The notes: generated from the sequence alone by a model not told the origin. 54,443 nucleotides of DNA from Iphinoe sp. HA4291-MV1 (GCA_019359415.1 JAHHHH010000047.1:1-54443); one strand, 5' to 3'. Counted from the stretch's first letter, positions 18,773-27,648 are shown. Numbers and translations: made by a program.

Positions 18773-19198
18773 CTACACCTGCTGTTGCTCTTCGGAGCGT
18801 GTGATGAACTTAGTTTTAATGGGTAACTTGAAAGCTGCTAAGCGCATTGCTTCGCGAGCAGTTGTTTCGGGAACGCCTGCAATTTCAAACAAAATTCGTC
18901 CTGGTTTGACAACTGCAACCCAGTATTCGGGTGAACCTTTACCGGAACCCATCCGGGTTTCTGCAGGACGCATAGTCACTGGTTTATCAGGAAAAACCCG
19001 AATCCAAATTTTGCCACCCCGGCGGATGTAACGAGTCATTGCTCGACGAGAAGCCTCTATTTGACGAGAGGTAATCCAAGCAGGCTCCAACGCTTGCAAA
19101 GCAAAATCCCCAAAGCTTACGGTGCTACCCCGATGGGCTAGACCATTCATCCGTCCGCGCTGTTGTTTGCGGAATTTCGTTCTTCTTGGACTGAGCAT
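18773..19198 (-). CDS. rplP: 50S ribosomal protein L16
   Basis: 141 residues: [19 protein letters not shown] at the start, [20 protein letters not shown] in the middle, then the signature [20 protein letters not shown]16 helps shape the A-site region of the 50S subunit. It lies between rpsC and rpmC in the usual order. Confidence 0.97.
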   Translation of the reverse strand: MLSPRRTKFRKQQRGRMNGLAHRGSTVSFGDFALQALEPAWITSRQIEASRRAMTRYIRRGGKIWIRVFPDKPVTMRPAETRMGSGKGSPEYWVAVVKPGRILFEIAGVPETTAREAMRLAAFKLPIKTKFITRSEEQQQV

Positions 19199-19235
19199 GA
19201 TTAGGTACAGAGATTAGGGAATTGGGCAATGCCAT

Positions 19236-19988
19236 TTATCCTTCATTTGAGCGGTCTTCAAATTGCTGGCGACGGCGTTGTTGACGACGAGAGGGAGGGC
19301 GATCGCGAGTTGTTTGTGGGGGAGGAGTTTCTTCCTGTCCGGGAATGATTTCTCCTTTGAACACCCACACTTTAATGCCAAGAATGCCGTAAACAGTTTT
19401 TGCTGTGCAGTATGCGTAATCAATGTTAGCCCGTAAAGTGTGTAAAGGAACTCTACCTTCACGAGTCCACTCTGTCCGGGCGATTTCTGCGCCGTTGAGC
19501 CGTCCACTGACTTGAATTTTGATGCCTTGTATACCAGCACGTTGAGCACGCTGAATGGCTTGTCGTACCACCCGCCGGAAGGAAACGCGGCGTTCTAGTT
19601 GTTGGGCAATGTATTCAGAAATGAGGTAAGCATCAGCATCAACTCGTTGGACTTCAACAACGTTAATGCGAATCTGGCGATTGCTCCCTAACAGTTGTTG
19701 GAGACCAGTACGTAAAGCCTCAATGCCCTGTCCACCTCGACCGACGACGACACCAGGTCGAGCTGTACGTACCTCTAAATCAATTTGGTCTGCCTTGCGA
19801 TCAATGCGTACCTCAGAAATTCCAGCGTTGTTTTGAGCGTATCTACCCAGTTTTCGTTCTATAAATTGACGAAGTTTGTGGTCTTCTTGTAGAAGTTCTG
19901 GATAGCGGCTAGGGTCAGCAAACCAACGGGATTGATGTTCTTGGGTCACTCCCAAGCGAAAGCCTACTGGATGTATCTTCTGTCCCAC
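19236..19988 (-). CDS. rpsC: 30S ribosomal protein S3
   Basis: 250 residues from the GTG at 19988, which follows GAGG at eight bases and gives the standard start (M)[13 protein letters not shown]. The frame stays open for 30 more codons upstream, but these overlap rplV and are not family sequence. The KH domain contains [13 protein letters not shown], and the C-terminal domain has [13 protein letters not shown]. The tail is rich in Arg and Gln ([13 protein letters not shown]). S3 forms part of the mRNA entry helicase centre. Confidence 0.96.
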   Translation of the reverse strand: MGQKIHPVGFRLGVTQEHQSRWFADPSRYPELLQEDHKLRQFIERKLGRYAQNNAGISEVRIDRKADQIDLEVRTARPGVVVGRGGQGIEALRTGLQQLLGSNRQIRINVVEVQRVDADAYLISEYIAQQLERRVSFRRVVRQAIQRAQRAGIQGIKIQVSGRLNGAEIARTEWTREGRVPLHTLRANIDYAYCTAKTVYGILGIKVWVFKGEIIPGQEETPPPQTTRDRPPSRRQQRRRQQFEDRSNEG

Positions 19989-20041
19989 AAATGCTTCCTC
20001 TAATAAATAAAAATTCTTCTCGTGTCCCTGTAGGCAATTTT

Positions 20042-20392
20042 TTACTGTGCTGTGGCGACAGCCACAGTAATATGACACGTCGGCTTGCGAATTTGGTAAG
20101 CACGACCTTGCGCTCTAGGTTGGAACCGTTTTAGCACGGGACCTTGATCCGCGTAGGCTTGAGTGATGATAAGCTCAGCTCGGTCTAGTCCAGCGTTATG
20201 TTCAGCATTGGCTGCTGCACTTCTGAGAACCTTCAACACTGGTTCACAGGATCGGTAGGGCATGAATTCTAGGATAATGAGCGCTTCCCGGTATGACCGC
20301 CCCCGAATTTGGTCAAGTACACGACGTACTTTATAAGGAGACATACGTACGTAACGGGCGATCGCTTTTACTTCAGTCGTGTCTGTTGCCAT
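20042..20392 (-). CDS. rplV: 50S ribosomal protein L22
   Basis: 116 residues from the ATG at 20392, which has GGAG six bases upstream; seven further in-frame codons are unlikely to be used. Core motifs are [28 protein letters not shown] and the hairpin region [20 protein letters not shown]22 lines the exit tunnel and its hairpin is a site of macrolide resistance in other bacteria. It lies between rpsS and rpsC. Confidence 0.96.
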   Translation of the reverse strand: MATDTTEVKAIARYVRMSPYKVRRVLDQIRGRSYREALIILEFMPYRSCEPVLKVLRSAAANAEHNAGLDRAELIITQAYADQGPVLKRFQPRAQGRAYQIRKPTCHITVAVATAQ

Positions 20393-20472
20393 AGTTTTCT
20401 CCGTCTTAGTCATTAGTCATTAGTCAAAAGTCGTTAGTCATCTGCTAAGGAGTAATGACCAATAACTCATGA

Positions 20473-20751
20473 CTACCTACCTGTTTTTCTGTCACTCTTA
20501 GCGTGACCTCTATAAGTGCGCGTGGGGGCAAACTCGCCCAGTTTGTGTCCCACCATCTGGTCAGTGATGAAAATTGGGACGTGTTGGCGTCCGTTGTGAA
20601 CTGCGATGGTATGACCAACCATGACGGGTAGAATTGTCGAAGCTCGTGACCAAGTTTTTATAACTTCCTTTCTGTTGGCATCATTGAGCTTTTCAATTTT
20701 TGTTAGGAGATGATCCGCAACAAAAGGACCTTTTTTTAGAGAACGACCCAT
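20473..20751 (-). CDS. rpsS: 30S ribosomal protein S19
   Basis: 92 residues: [42 protein letters not shown] and the C-terminal [21 protein letters not shown]19 is in the 30S head with S13. The 149-bp spacer to rplB carries a palindromic repeat related to the one upstream of rplQ. Confidence 0.97.
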   Translation of the reverse strand: MGRSLKKGPFVADHLLTKIEKLNDANRKEVIKTWSRASTILPVMVGHTIAVHNGRQHVPIFITDQMVGHKLGEFAPTRTYRGHAKSDRKTGR

Positions 20752-20830
20752 AACTAGAAAATTTTTTAGTTTTCAGTAAGTAGTAAGGAGTTAAAAAGGC
20801 AAAAGTTAAAAGAGATTTCTTTTTACCCTT

Positions 20831-20883
20831 ACGGGTTCGCCAGTTGCTCCACTTAGGGAAACCTCAAGACCGCACTGGCTCAC
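20831..20883. repeat. palindromic interspersed repeat (copy B)
   Basis: Arms GCCAGT (20839-20844) and ACTGGC (20874-20879), with CGCCAGTTGCTC, AGGGAAACCTCAAG and CGCACTGGCTCA in the same order as in the element at 8843-8914. It lies in the rplB-rpsS spacer. It is shorter than copy A, so they are diverged members of one repeat family. Confidence 0.65.
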
Positions 20884-20900
20884 TTTCTACTTTTTACTTT

Positions 20901-21764
20901 TTATGATTCACGACCGCCACGACCACGCTTAGAAGATCTGCGGCGACGACGCACAATTAACTTGCTACTGGATTTTTTGGGTTTGCGTGTCTTCATACCC
21001 AAAGCAGGTTTACCCCAAGGTGTGACAGGTCCTGGTCTACCAATGGGTGCCCGACCTTCACCACCACCGTGTGGGTGGTCTACTGGGTTCATCACACTAC
21101 CTCTAACTTGAGGACGGCGACCCTTCCAGCGAGTTCTACCTGCTTTACCTGCGCTTAAGTTTCTGGCATCTAGATTACCGACTTGTCCCACAGTGGCGTA
21201 GCACTCACGACGGATCATCCGGACTTCTCCAGAAGGCAACTTGAGTGTGACATAGTTACCTTCTTTTGCCACAACTTGAGCAGTCGCACCAGCAGAACGA
21301 ACAATTTGACCACCCTTACCAGGTTTCAATTCCACGTTGTGAACGCTGGTTCCTAAGGGAATGTTGGACAGGGGTAAAGCATTGCCATTTTCGATAGGAG
21401 CTTCTGGACCAGCTACAATTGTTCTGCCTACTTTTAAACCGTTGGGTTGAAGAATGTAACGCTTCTCTCCGTCTTCGTATTGCAAAAGAGCAATCCGTGC
21501 GTTGCGGTTAGGATCGTATTCAATTGCCGTCACTGTGGCACGAATACCACGCTTATCGCGTTTAAAGTCGATGATACGGTATAGACGTTTATGTCCACCA
21601 CCTCTGTGGCGAACAGTGATCCGCCCTTGATTATTTCTACCTTTGGCGCGATGCTTGGATACGGTGAGCGATTTTTCTGGCTCAGTTTTGGTAATTTCCG
21701 AGAAGTCAGAAATTGTAACTTGGCGAGTACTAGGGGTATAAGGTCGATAAGAACGAGTACCCAT
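20901..21764 (-). CDS. rplB: 50S ribosomal protein L2
   Basis: 287 residues: [20 protein letters not shown] at the start, [19 protein letters not shown], an SH3-like/OB core, and the signature [19 protein letters not shown], whose His is near the peptidyl transferase centre. The C-terminal tail is very basic. L2 is needed for subunit association and peptidyl transfer. It starts four bases after rplW. Confidence 0.98.
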   Translation of the reverse strand: MGTRSYRPYTPSTRQVTISDFSEITKTEPEKSLTVSKHRAKGRNNQGRITVRHRGGGHKRLYRIIDFKRDKRGIRATVTAIEYDPNRNARIALLQYEDGEKRYILQPNGLKVGRTIVAGPEAPIENGNALPLSNIPLGTSVHNVELKPGKGGQIVRSAGATAQVVAKEGNYVTLKLPSGEVRMIRRECYATVGQVGNLDARNLSAGKAGRTRWKGRRPQVRGSVMNPVDHPHGGGEGRAPIGRPGPVTPWGKPALGMKTRKPKKSSSKLIVRRRRRSSKRGRGGRES

Positions 21765-21768
21765 TTTT

Positions 21769-22083
21769 CTAAACCTCTGGGAATAGAACTTGTTTAATCT
21801 TGTCTACATCAGGTGTCGCCACTGTGACAACGGCTTTCTTATATTGGGGTTTATAACCAAGAAACTTACCAACGCGTCGCTTTTTACGTGGTGGTTTCAT
21901 AGTGTTTACCTTTTCGACCTTGACGTCAAATAAACCTTCTATCGCCGCTTTGATTTGTGGCTTTGTTGCTTTTGGAGTCACTTCAAAAGTATATTTGTTT
22001 TGCTCCATCAGGATGGTCGCTTTTTCGGTAAGTATTGGGCGACGCACAAGGTCGGGAAGATAGCGGGGGTCAAATTTATTCAC
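21769..22083 (-). CDS. rplW: 50S ribosomal protein L23
   Basis: 104 residues: [22 protein letters not shown] near the start (motif RRPILTEKA), [20 protein letters not shown] and the end VLFPEV. L23 is at the tunnel exit and is the main docking site of trigger factor and SRP. Its start overlaps the end of rplD by eight bases, which implies translational coupling. Confidence 0.97.
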   Translation of the reverse strand: MNKFDPRYLPDLVRRPILTEKATILMEQNKYTFEVTPKATKPQIKAAIEGLFDVKVEKVNTMKPPRKKRRVGKFLGYKPQYKKAVVTVATPDVDKIKQVLFPEV

Positions 22084-22708
22084 CGTAGACCTCCTGAATT
22101 TTTTCGAGAGCTGATGCCGTCATCACAATCTTGTCGGCATGCAACAAATCGTAAACATTTAACTGGTCAGCGGCAATCAGCCTTAAATTTTCTACGTTAC
22201 GAGCTGACAAATAGACGTTTTCCGTACGCTCAGACAAGATTAACAAGGTTTGATTTTCTGGATCTGACCCCCAACGCGCGATCGCTCCCACTAACTCTTT
22301 CGTCTTGGGACGCTGGATCTGCTCGCTAAATTCTTCTACCACAATCAAATCATCAATCCGACTGGCAAAAGCTGTTCGTAAAGCTAAACGCCGCTCTTTG
22401 CGATTCATTTTTATGTTAAAATCTCGCGGTTTCGGTCCAAAGATGACACCACCACCACGCCACAATGGTGAACGAATAGAACCAGCACGCGCACGACCAG
22501 TTCCTTTTTGCCGCCAAGGTTTGCGACCGCCACCTCTGACTTCGGAACGGGTTTTGGTACTAGCAGTTCCTTGGCGAGCATTGGTCATTTGTCTTACCAA
22601 GGCTCGATGTACGACATGAGATGCCGTTTCCTCTTTGGCAACCTTGAAGTCGAACGTTTTTTGTCCGACTTGTTCTCCTTGCCAATTTTTGACTACACAC
22701 TCAAACAT
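22076..22708 (-). CDS. rplD: 50S ribosomal protein L4
   Basis: 210 residues: [20 protein letters not shown], then the extended loop [20 protein letters not shown] that reaches the exit tunnel, and [16 protein letters not shown]4 in Escherichia coli also represses its own S10 operon by attenuation; there is no direct evidence of that here. It overlaps rplW by eight bases and follows rplC after a heptamer-filled spacer. Confidence 0.97.
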   Translation of the reverse strand: MFECVVKNWQGEQVGQKTFDFKVAKEETASHVVHRALVRQMTNARQGTASTKTRSEVRGGGRKPWRQKGTGRARAGSIRSPLWRGGGVIFGPKPRDFNIKMNRKERRLALRTAFASRIDDLIVVEEFSEQIQRPKTKELVGAIARWGSDPENQTLLILSERTENVYLSARNVENLRLIAADQLNVYDLLHADKIVMTASALEKIQEVYGE

Positions 22709-22717
22709 TTTTCATCC

Positions 22718-22759
22718 TTAGTCATTAGTCATTAGTTATTAGTCATTAGTCATTAGTCC
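22718..22759. repeat. heptamer tandem repeat (TTAGTCA)
   Basis: Six tandem units: TTAGTCA twice, TTAGTTA, TTAGTCA twice, TTAGTCC, filling the rplC-rplD spacer just upstream of rplD. It is the same family as the runs at 7481 and 15268. Degenerate related runs occur at about 14681-14697, 16285-16305, 17371-17400, 20406-20472 and 53587-53606. Confidence 0.8.
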
Positions 22760-22779
22760 AGAGTGAAATATCCAATGAG

Positions 22780-23421
22780 TTACGACTTTTTACCAACCAC
22801 TTTTGCTGGGACAATATCTACTAAGGCACCTGGCTTACCAGGAACACTTCCCTTGATAAGTATCAAGTTACGTTCCGGGTCTACTCGTACCACACTTAGT
22901 TTGCGGATTGTGACGCGGCTACCACCCAAACGTCCTGCCATCTTCTTACCTGGATAAACACGACCGGGAGTTGTACCAGCACCAATCGAACCAGGCGCTC
23001 TATGGTTTTTTGAACCGTGCGCCATCGGTCCTCGAGCAAAGTGGTTGCGTTTTTGGTTACCAGCAAAACCACGACCAATACTTGTACCGATGACGTCTAC
23101 AGTTTGACCTGCACTAAAAATATCCGCTTTAATCTGTTGACCTAAAGCATATTCGCTCTCGTTATCTATGCGATACTCCTGCAAATGACGCAATGCTGGG
23201 GCAGATGATTTGGCAAGGTGTCCCAACAGTGGTTTGTTCAGCGCCTTTGGCTTGACTTCGCCATAACCTACTTGGATGGCGGAGTAACCGTCGGTCTGTT
23301 TTGTTTTGACTTGGGTAACTGTGCATGGTCCCGCTTGAATGACGGTGACAGAAATAGCTATTCCTGCTTCGTCAAATATTTGGGTCATGCCCAGCTTGGT
23401 GCCGAGAATACCTACAGACAC
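22780..23421 (-). CDS. rplC: 50S ribosomal protein L3
   Basis: 213 residues from a GTG at 23421: (M)[19 protein letters not shown], with [20 protein letters not shown] and [22 protein letters not shown]-type core. An AGGAG lies 11 bases upstream of the GTG, slightly far but acceptable. L3 is an early 23S rRNA binder close to the peptidyl transferase centre. It is the first gene of the array; rpsJ is not here, as expected for cyanobacteria, where it lies with tufA. Confidence 0.96.
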   Translation of the reverse strand: MSVGILGTKLGMTQIFDEAGIAISVTVIQAGPCTVTQVKTKQTDGYSAIQVGYGEVKPKALNKPLLGHLAKSSAPALRHLQEYRIDNESEYALGQQIKADIFSAGQTVDVIGTSIGRGFAGNQKRNHFARGPMAHGSKNHRAPGSIGAGTTPGRVYPGKKMAGRLGGSRVTIRKLSVVRVDPERNLILIKGSVPGKPGALVDIVPAKVVGKKS

Positions 23422-23440
23422 AGTTACTGGCTCTCCTTAT

Positions 23441-23719
23441 TTATTTGCTTGTTGTTGGACATCGGATTCTCAAGGACAAACTTCGTGAATGTCTATTACG
23501 ACGACTTTCAACTTTTTGCTGACTGACTAGGGTGAAGTCGAACTGTTTAGGTAATAACAGCTGCAACTTCTTTTGGTCTTCACCAAGGGTCCATACTATT
23601 TGATGAATCCGTTTACTTTGTACTCGCGACCAGAACACCCAAAAGCGACTTCCTTTTTGGAAGGGACAACTCCTGAATTTTGTGCAATGCAAAAGAGCGC
23701 TTAGCACTTTGTGCAACAA
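23441..23719 (-). CDS. possible small ORF in the rplC leader
   Basis: An open frame of up to 92 codons from a TTG, ending in TAA 19 bases upstream of the rplC start. The part from VQSKRIHQIVWTLGED to FDFTLVSQQKV reads like a protein, but I recognise no family, no strong ribosome binding site and no membrane segment. It could equally be the untranslated leader of the ribosomal protein mRNA. Listed because it fills the leader without a stop and lies directly upstream of rplC. Confidence 0.25.
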   Translation of the reverse strand: MLHKVLSALLHCTKFRSCPFQKGSRFWVFWSRVQSKRIHQIVWTLGEDQKKLQLLLPKQFDFTLVSQQKVESRRNRHSRSLSLRIRCPTTSK

Positions 23720-23767
23720 TGCTTTTATCCAAGCAGTCGCTCTGGCACGTTTTTGTTGTAGTAGGAC

Positions 23768-23884
23768 TTAGGCAGCTTGCTGCCCAGTATCCGTTGGCTG
23801 AGATTTATGCAATGCTACAAACCAACATGACTGCTCAGTTCCTACTTCACCAATAACCTGAAACAGTCGTGTGAACTTGTTCAA
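23768..23884 (-). CDS. possible 38-residue leader peptide
   Basis: TTG start at 23884 with GAGG seven bases upstream and an in-frame stop just before it, reading (M)NKFTRLFQVIGEVGTEQ and ending PTDTGQQAA. The well-spaced ribosome binding site is the main support. No family is recognised. If real, it may be a regulatory leader peptide of the ribosomal array or a small independent protein. Confidence 0.25.
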   Translation of the reverse strand: MNKFTRLFQVIGEVGTEQSCWFVALHKSQPTDTGQQAA

Positions 23885-24280
23885 GGTTTTACCTCATTGT
23901 TTTGAGGTTCACCGAGTGAATGCAGTTTATTCTCAAGGCTGGCATTGATTTTTTTGCCAACCACTCCTAATTTGTCCTCGTAGCCTTTTCAGTCTACCAG
24001 TCTCTTATCAACTTTTACTAGTTTATTCCATATGGAACTTTATTATCAGCTTTTGATGCTAATACTAGCGAGAAACAGTAATAAGGTGGTAACCTAATCT
24101 AATTTTTTGGTCACAGTCTCATAGTATAGATCATTGATTTATATTTGTCTACATTTGTCTACAACTTTTTAAAGTGGTAAAGGTTGCGCGTTTTGTTTAA
24201 ATAAATGCGACGTCCGCCCTCAATCAAGGACAGTTCGTGTCGCTCAGAACGCAAGTGCGTGTCCGTAAGGACTTAGGACA

Positions 24281-24370
24281 TAAGCTGTTGATCTACAATT
24301 TTCCTGCCAGAACTCGCGCCTGTAAGGACTTCAGACTACAAAAAGTGCAAATTGTAAGCGCAACAGCTTA
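24281..24370. repeat. 90-bp imperfect inverted repeat
   Basis: Outer arms TAAGCTGTTG (24281-24290) and CAACAGCTTA (24361-24370) are perfectly complementary. After small internal loops, ACAATTT (24295-24301) pairs with AAATTGT (24349-24355). It lies about 190 bp upstream of the ndhN start. It may be a miniature mobile element or a structured RNA segment; no coding content is seen. Confidence 0.7.
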
Positions 24371-24562
24371 GTTCTGTACCGTACGACCTCCAACAGGAGG
24401 CTCGCCGGAAGCCTCCGAGTTATGACTTCTCTCCATCCCACAAAAGAATCAAATTGTCATCCGTTCAATTGAAAACCGCTATAAGTTAATTTGTAGAACT
24501 TAATCTATTGTCTAAGAGTAAATAATAGAGATATCGAAGTGGGATAGAACAAAAATCAAATT

Positions 24563-25039
24563 ATGGCACTAATTACCACTGGCAACGCTTTCATTCGAGA
24601 TTTGGAGAAAATTGGCGCTCTTGGTGTTTACGTACCTCTAGAAGGAGGTTTTGAAGGTCGCTACAGACGCCGACTGCGTGCTGCAGGTTATGTCATCCTC
24701 CATATAACTGCAAAAGGATTGGGTGATGTAGCTGCTTATCTTACAGGAGTTCATGGTGTTAGACCTCCTCACCTTGGCAAAAAAAGCACTGGTAGTGGTG
24801 CGGCAGTAGGTTATGTTTACTATGTGCCGCCCGTTGTTAGCTATCAACTCGAACAGCTCTCACCCAAGTCAAAGGGCTTGGTGTTGTGGCTCATTGAAGG
24901 GTATACTCTTTCAGATGAGGAAGTTGAGTTTTTGGCGACTTTACCCAGCTTGGAACCACGAGTGAAAGTGGTCATTGAAAGAGGTGGCGATCGCGCCTTC
25001 CGTTGGACGCCTTTGCAAAAGACCCTTTTAGCTAGTTAA
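24563..25039 (+). CDS. ndhN: NAD(P)H-quinone oxidoreductase subunit N
   Basis: 158 residues. NdhN is an oxygenic-photosynthesis-specific subunit of the NDH-1 complex at the thylakoid membrane, which takes electrons from ferredoxin into plastoquinone for cyclic flow and respiration. The sequence matches the family along its length: GNAFIRDLEKIGALGVYVPLEG-type start, GRYRRRLRAAGY, HITAKGLGDVAAYLT, VHGVRPPHLGKKS, and the end RAFRWTPLQKTLLAS. It is divergent from rplC, as in other cyanobacteria. Confidence 0.95.
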   Translation: MALITTGNAFIRDLEKIGALGVYVPLEGGFEGRYRRRLRAAGYVILHITAKGLGDVAAYLTGVHGVRPPHLGKKSTGSGAAVGYVYYVPPVVSYQLEQLSPKSKGLVLWLIEGYTLSDEEVEFLATLPSLEPRVKVVIERGGDRAFRWTPLQKTLLAS

Positions 25040-25103
25040 GACAAGGTACAAGGGACAGAAGATGAGACAAAACTGTCATCTGTCCCCTGTCATCTATCAT
25101 TTA

Positions 25104-25160
25104 TCAACTGCAATACCATTCAGCGATCGCTCGACCAACTTCATTTGGAGCATCTTCTTT
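25104..25160 (-). pseudogene. C-terminal remnant of an alpha/beta hydrolase
   Basis: On the minus strand the codons read (V)SKEDAPNEVGRAIAEWYCS and then TGA. This resembles the end of alpha/beta hydrolases of the haloalkane dehalogenase type, where the catalytic His is followed by xxxEDAPxEVGRAIAEW. The His and everything before it are missing: an IS200/IS605-like hairpin starts exactly here (25158). The frame continues open upstream through repeat sequence, but that part is not hydrolase. The family match rests on this short segment only. Confidence 0.45.
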
Positions 25161-25182
25161 TGACACTCCCACGGCTAAAAGC
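25158..25182. mobile_element. IS200/IS605-like end remnant (second copy)
   Basis: TTGACACTCCCACGGCT followed by AAAAGCCG: the same 17-base start as at 3233 and the first half of the end hairpin. The remainder of the hairpin is interrupted by a GCGTTCGCGTAGCGTCCC-type palindromic repeat. No transposase gene is attached. Confidence 0.5.
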
Positions 25183-25512
25183 CGATAGCGTTCGCGTAGC
25201 GTCCCGGAGGGAAGCGGTAGCGAGTCCTGCCGAGCGTCTGGGCTTTCTGCTTTGATTACTGTAAGAAGTGCATACCCGTTAGAGTGACTTCGGTTTGGTT
25301 TGGCAAAGTACGGCAGAATTCGCGAATTCTGCTTCGGATGAATACACCAGGTTCCGCAGACAATGAGATTATCAAAGAATTGGTAAAATTCTGTACTGTC
25401 TTTGGACTGTCTTTGGGCTGTTCCAGTTTTAGGAATCCTAAACTGATTGCTTATACTAAAATGACTAGTACATGCCAACAACTGATGGATTGGCGAATTT
25501 GAGATTTTAGCC
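25183..25512. other. repeat-derived spacer
   Basis: It contains GTTCGCGTAGCGTCCCGGAGGGA (25189 onwards), a repeat word also found near 37026, and a perfect 20-base palindrome GCAGAATTCGCGAATTCTGC at 25313-25332. A minus-strand frame runs through the whole stretch but shows no recognisable domain and includes the repeats, so I do not call it a gene. Confidence 0.5.
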
Positions 25513-26277
25513 ATGACCTTCGCTCAAGTCCAGTCAGGAGTTCCCCATCTAACCTATCAGGTAAGCTGGCAGAAACTTCCAGAGGATTATCCGTTATCAG
25601 ATGAACCTGTGGAGAATACCAGTCAACCTCTGTTAGCCGCAGCCTTACGCGAGAGCTTGGAATTCATTGGATTTTTAATTTCTGAACGATTGGTTGCTTC
25701 CAACCTAGGCATATGTGCCACAGTTAATGGAAAAACGATTGTCAAAGCGCCGGATTGGTTCTATGTGCCTAGAGTTTTACCTCTTGAGCCTCAAAGGACG
25801 CGTCGAAGCTACACTCCGCGTGTAGAGGGAGATATTCTGGCAGTTGTGATGGAGTTCTTGTCAGAAACTGATGGCGGGGAATACTCGGCTCGCCCATTCT
25901 ACCCATACGGTAAGCTTTGGTTCTACGAACGGATTTTGCAGGTGCCCCTTTATATCATCTTTGAGCCAGAGGGAGGTACGCTAGAGATACGACAATTGGT
26001 GAAAGGTCTGTATCAAGTGCAACAGTTGGATGAGAATGGGCGCTATTGGATAGCTTCAATGAATTTATATCTTGGGATATGGCACGGCACTAAGGCAGAG
26101 CGGACAGGCTACTGGTTGCGTTGGTGGGACGAAAATGGGAACTTGCTGTTGTGGGGAACAGAACAGTTGGAGCAGGAACGTCAACGTGCAGAGCAAGAAC
26201 GTCAACGCGCAGATAGATTGGAACTTTATCTTCGTTCTCAGGGAATTGACCCAGACGAACTTCTGTCCAACAATTGA
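25513..26277 (+). CDS. Uma2 family (DUF820) putative nuclease
   Basis: 254 residues. The pattern KAPDWFYVP, then VVMEFLSETDGGEY and GKLWFYERILQVPLYIIFEPE, is the Uma2/DUF820 core, a PD-(D/E)XK nuclease superfamily fold very abundant in cyanobacteria. The C-terminal part has repeats of EQERQRA that form a short coiled coil and ends RSQGIDPDELL, also typical. The biological role of the family is unknown; it is one of four members in this window. Confidence 0.85.
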   Translation: MTFAQVQSGVPHLTYQVSWQKLPEDYPLSDEPVENTSQPLLAAALRESLEFIGFLISERLVASNLGICATVNGKTIVKAPDWFYVPRVLPLEPQRTRRSYTPRVEGDILAVVMEFLSETDGGEYSARPFYPYGKLWFYERILQVPLYIIFEPEGGTLEIRQLVKGLYQVQQLDENGRYWIASMNLYLGIWHGTKAERTGYWLRWWDENGNLLLWGTEQLEQERQRAEQERQRADRLELYLRSQGIDPDELLSNN

Positions 26278-26475
26278 AAGTATTGAGCGATTAATCTTGC
26301 TGATGGGAAAATATGTAAGCACTCTACAGGGAAAGAGCGATTGAGTTAGCGCTTGCTGGTTTAAAATTTAAATAACATAAAGAACTCAGACTATATAGAA
26401 CATTCTACCTTCAGCTATCCAGGATACTAAAGTAACTGATTTCTTAAATTTTGAATTTTAAATTTTGAATTTATT

Positions 26476-27288
26476 ATGACTGCTGACCTTGCCCAAACCC
26501 TGATCCGCGCCGTTGAAAAGGCAGATTCTTCTGCCCGTCTACTGGAAACTGTCCAACAATTGTCAGCCGCTCGTTTGGAAGCAGCGATTCCGACCCTCAT
26601 TGCGACGTTGGGCTACAACAATCCAGGGGCGGCGGTTGCAGCTGTTGAGGGACTGATTTTGATCGGAAAGCCAGCAGTGACGCCCCTAATGGAACTGCTG
26701 GATGGCTACAACTATGGAGCTAGGGCTTGGGGAATTCGCGCCCTTGCTGGAATTGGTGACCCACGAGCATTGGAGATGTTGCTTGATGCAGCAAAAAATG
26801 ATTTTTCTTTCAGTGTCCGACGAGCAGCCGCCAGAGGGCTAGGTACGATCGCTTGGGAGGATTTACCACCAGAACAAATCCAACCCGCACAAACTCAGGC
26901 GCTAGAGGTTCTGCTGCAAGTGTCCCAAGACCACGAATGGGTGGTGCGTTATGCAGCGGTGACTGGGTTGCAGAAATTAGCGATCGCCGTCGCCATCTCT
27001 CACACCGATTGGGCAATGCAAGTCCTGACACATTTTGATCGCCAGGTTGAATCAGAGGACAATCTGGCAGTTATTGCTCGTATTTGGCTGGCACAGAAAG
27101 AGATTCAGGAGTACGCCGTCGAGGTACTGGACAAGCCAACTGCTGCAACTGTTAGCGCCTTCGACATTAACTGGCAAGCAACCGTTGAAAAGCTCTATGC
27201 CCGTAAGCGTCAAGAACAACCCTTGCCAGAAGGCGACCCGCGCAAGTTTCGTGAAGTAGCAGCTGCCATTGCTAGAGCGAATGCTTAG
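26476..27288 (+). CDS. cpcF: CpcF-like phycobilin lyase subunit (HEAT repeat)
   Basis: 270 residues of HEAT-like helical repeats. LSAARLEAAIPTLIATLGYN, NPGAAVAAVEGLILIGKPAV, YNYGARAWGIRALAGIGDPR and FSVRRAAARGLG are close to CpcF, which with CpcE forms the heterodimeric lyase attaching phycocyanobilin to Cys84 of alpha-phycocyanin. It could also be another member of the CpcE/F group (for example PecF-like). It is somewhat longer than a typical CpcF, with an added C-terminal helical part (about residues 220-270). No phycobiliprotein or cpcE gene lies nearby, so the partner must be elsewhere. Confidence 0.75.
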   Translation: MTADLAQTLIRAVEKADSSARLLETVQQLSAARLEAAIPTLIATLGYNNPGAAVAAVEGLILIGKPAVTPLMELLDGYNYGARAWGIRALAGIGDPRALEMLLDAAKNDFSFSVRRAAARGLGTIAWEDLPPEQIQPAQTQALEVLLQVSQDHEWVVRYAAVTGLQKLAIAVAISHTDWAMQVLTHFDRQVESEDNLAVIARIWLAQKEIQEYAVEVLDKPTAATVSAFDINWQATVEKLYARKRQEQPLPEGDPRKFREVAAAIARANA

Positions 27289-27324
27289 TTTAACAAGGAA
27301 GAAAGTAAAATCAATAGAGAAATT

Positions 27325-27648
27325 TTGGGTGCTAGGCGGTTTGTTATAGCGACAAATATTTTAGATGAGAGTGAATTAAGTCACGAGGCGATGATTGTGG
27401 AATATAAAGCACAGCAATCAAGTGAGAGAGGATTTGCTTTTCTCAAAGACCCGTTATTTTTTGCAGATAGTATTTATCTCAAAAGTCCTGAAAGAATTAA
27501 AGCATTGGCAATGATTATGAGGTTATGTTTGCTGGTATATACCTTAGGACAAAGACAAATACGTGCAGCTTTATCTGCGGCGAAATCAACAGTTAAAAAC
27601 CAGTTAGATAAAGCAACAGACCGTCCGACCTTACGGCAGTCAACATAG
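27325..27648 (+). pseudogene. C-terminal fragment of an IS1634-type transposase
   Basis: About 107 codons: GARRFVIATNILDESELSHE, YKAQQSSERGFAFLKDPLFF and ALAMIMRLCLLVYTLGQRQI. This is the C-terminal part of the DDE transposases often annotated IS1634/IS4-like in cyanobacteria; the Glu in SSERGF is the last catalytic acid. The N-terminal part with the two Asp residues is absent, so it is a relic. It lies just after the lyase gene and there are no obvious terminal repeats. Confidence 0.75.

Larger units (their letters stand above)
23422..24562. promoter_or_regulatory. divergent leader/promoter region rplC-ndhN
   Basis: A 1.1-kb region between rplC (minus) and ndhN (plus). It must contain the main promoter of the ribosomal protein array and the ndhN promoter. 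On the minus strand two short open frames lie at 23768-23884 and 23441-23719. A large imperfect inverted repeat lies at 24281-24370, next to short repeats (GTAAGGACTT at 24266 and 24322; CCTCC/GGAGG palindromes at about 24388-24417). I cannot fix promoter positions by eye. Confidence 0.6.

Noticed and set aside
25104-25514. 136-codon minus-strand frame as an intact gene
   Set aside because: It is a mosaic of a hydrolase tail, an IS-like end and palindromic repeats; only the last part resembles a protein.
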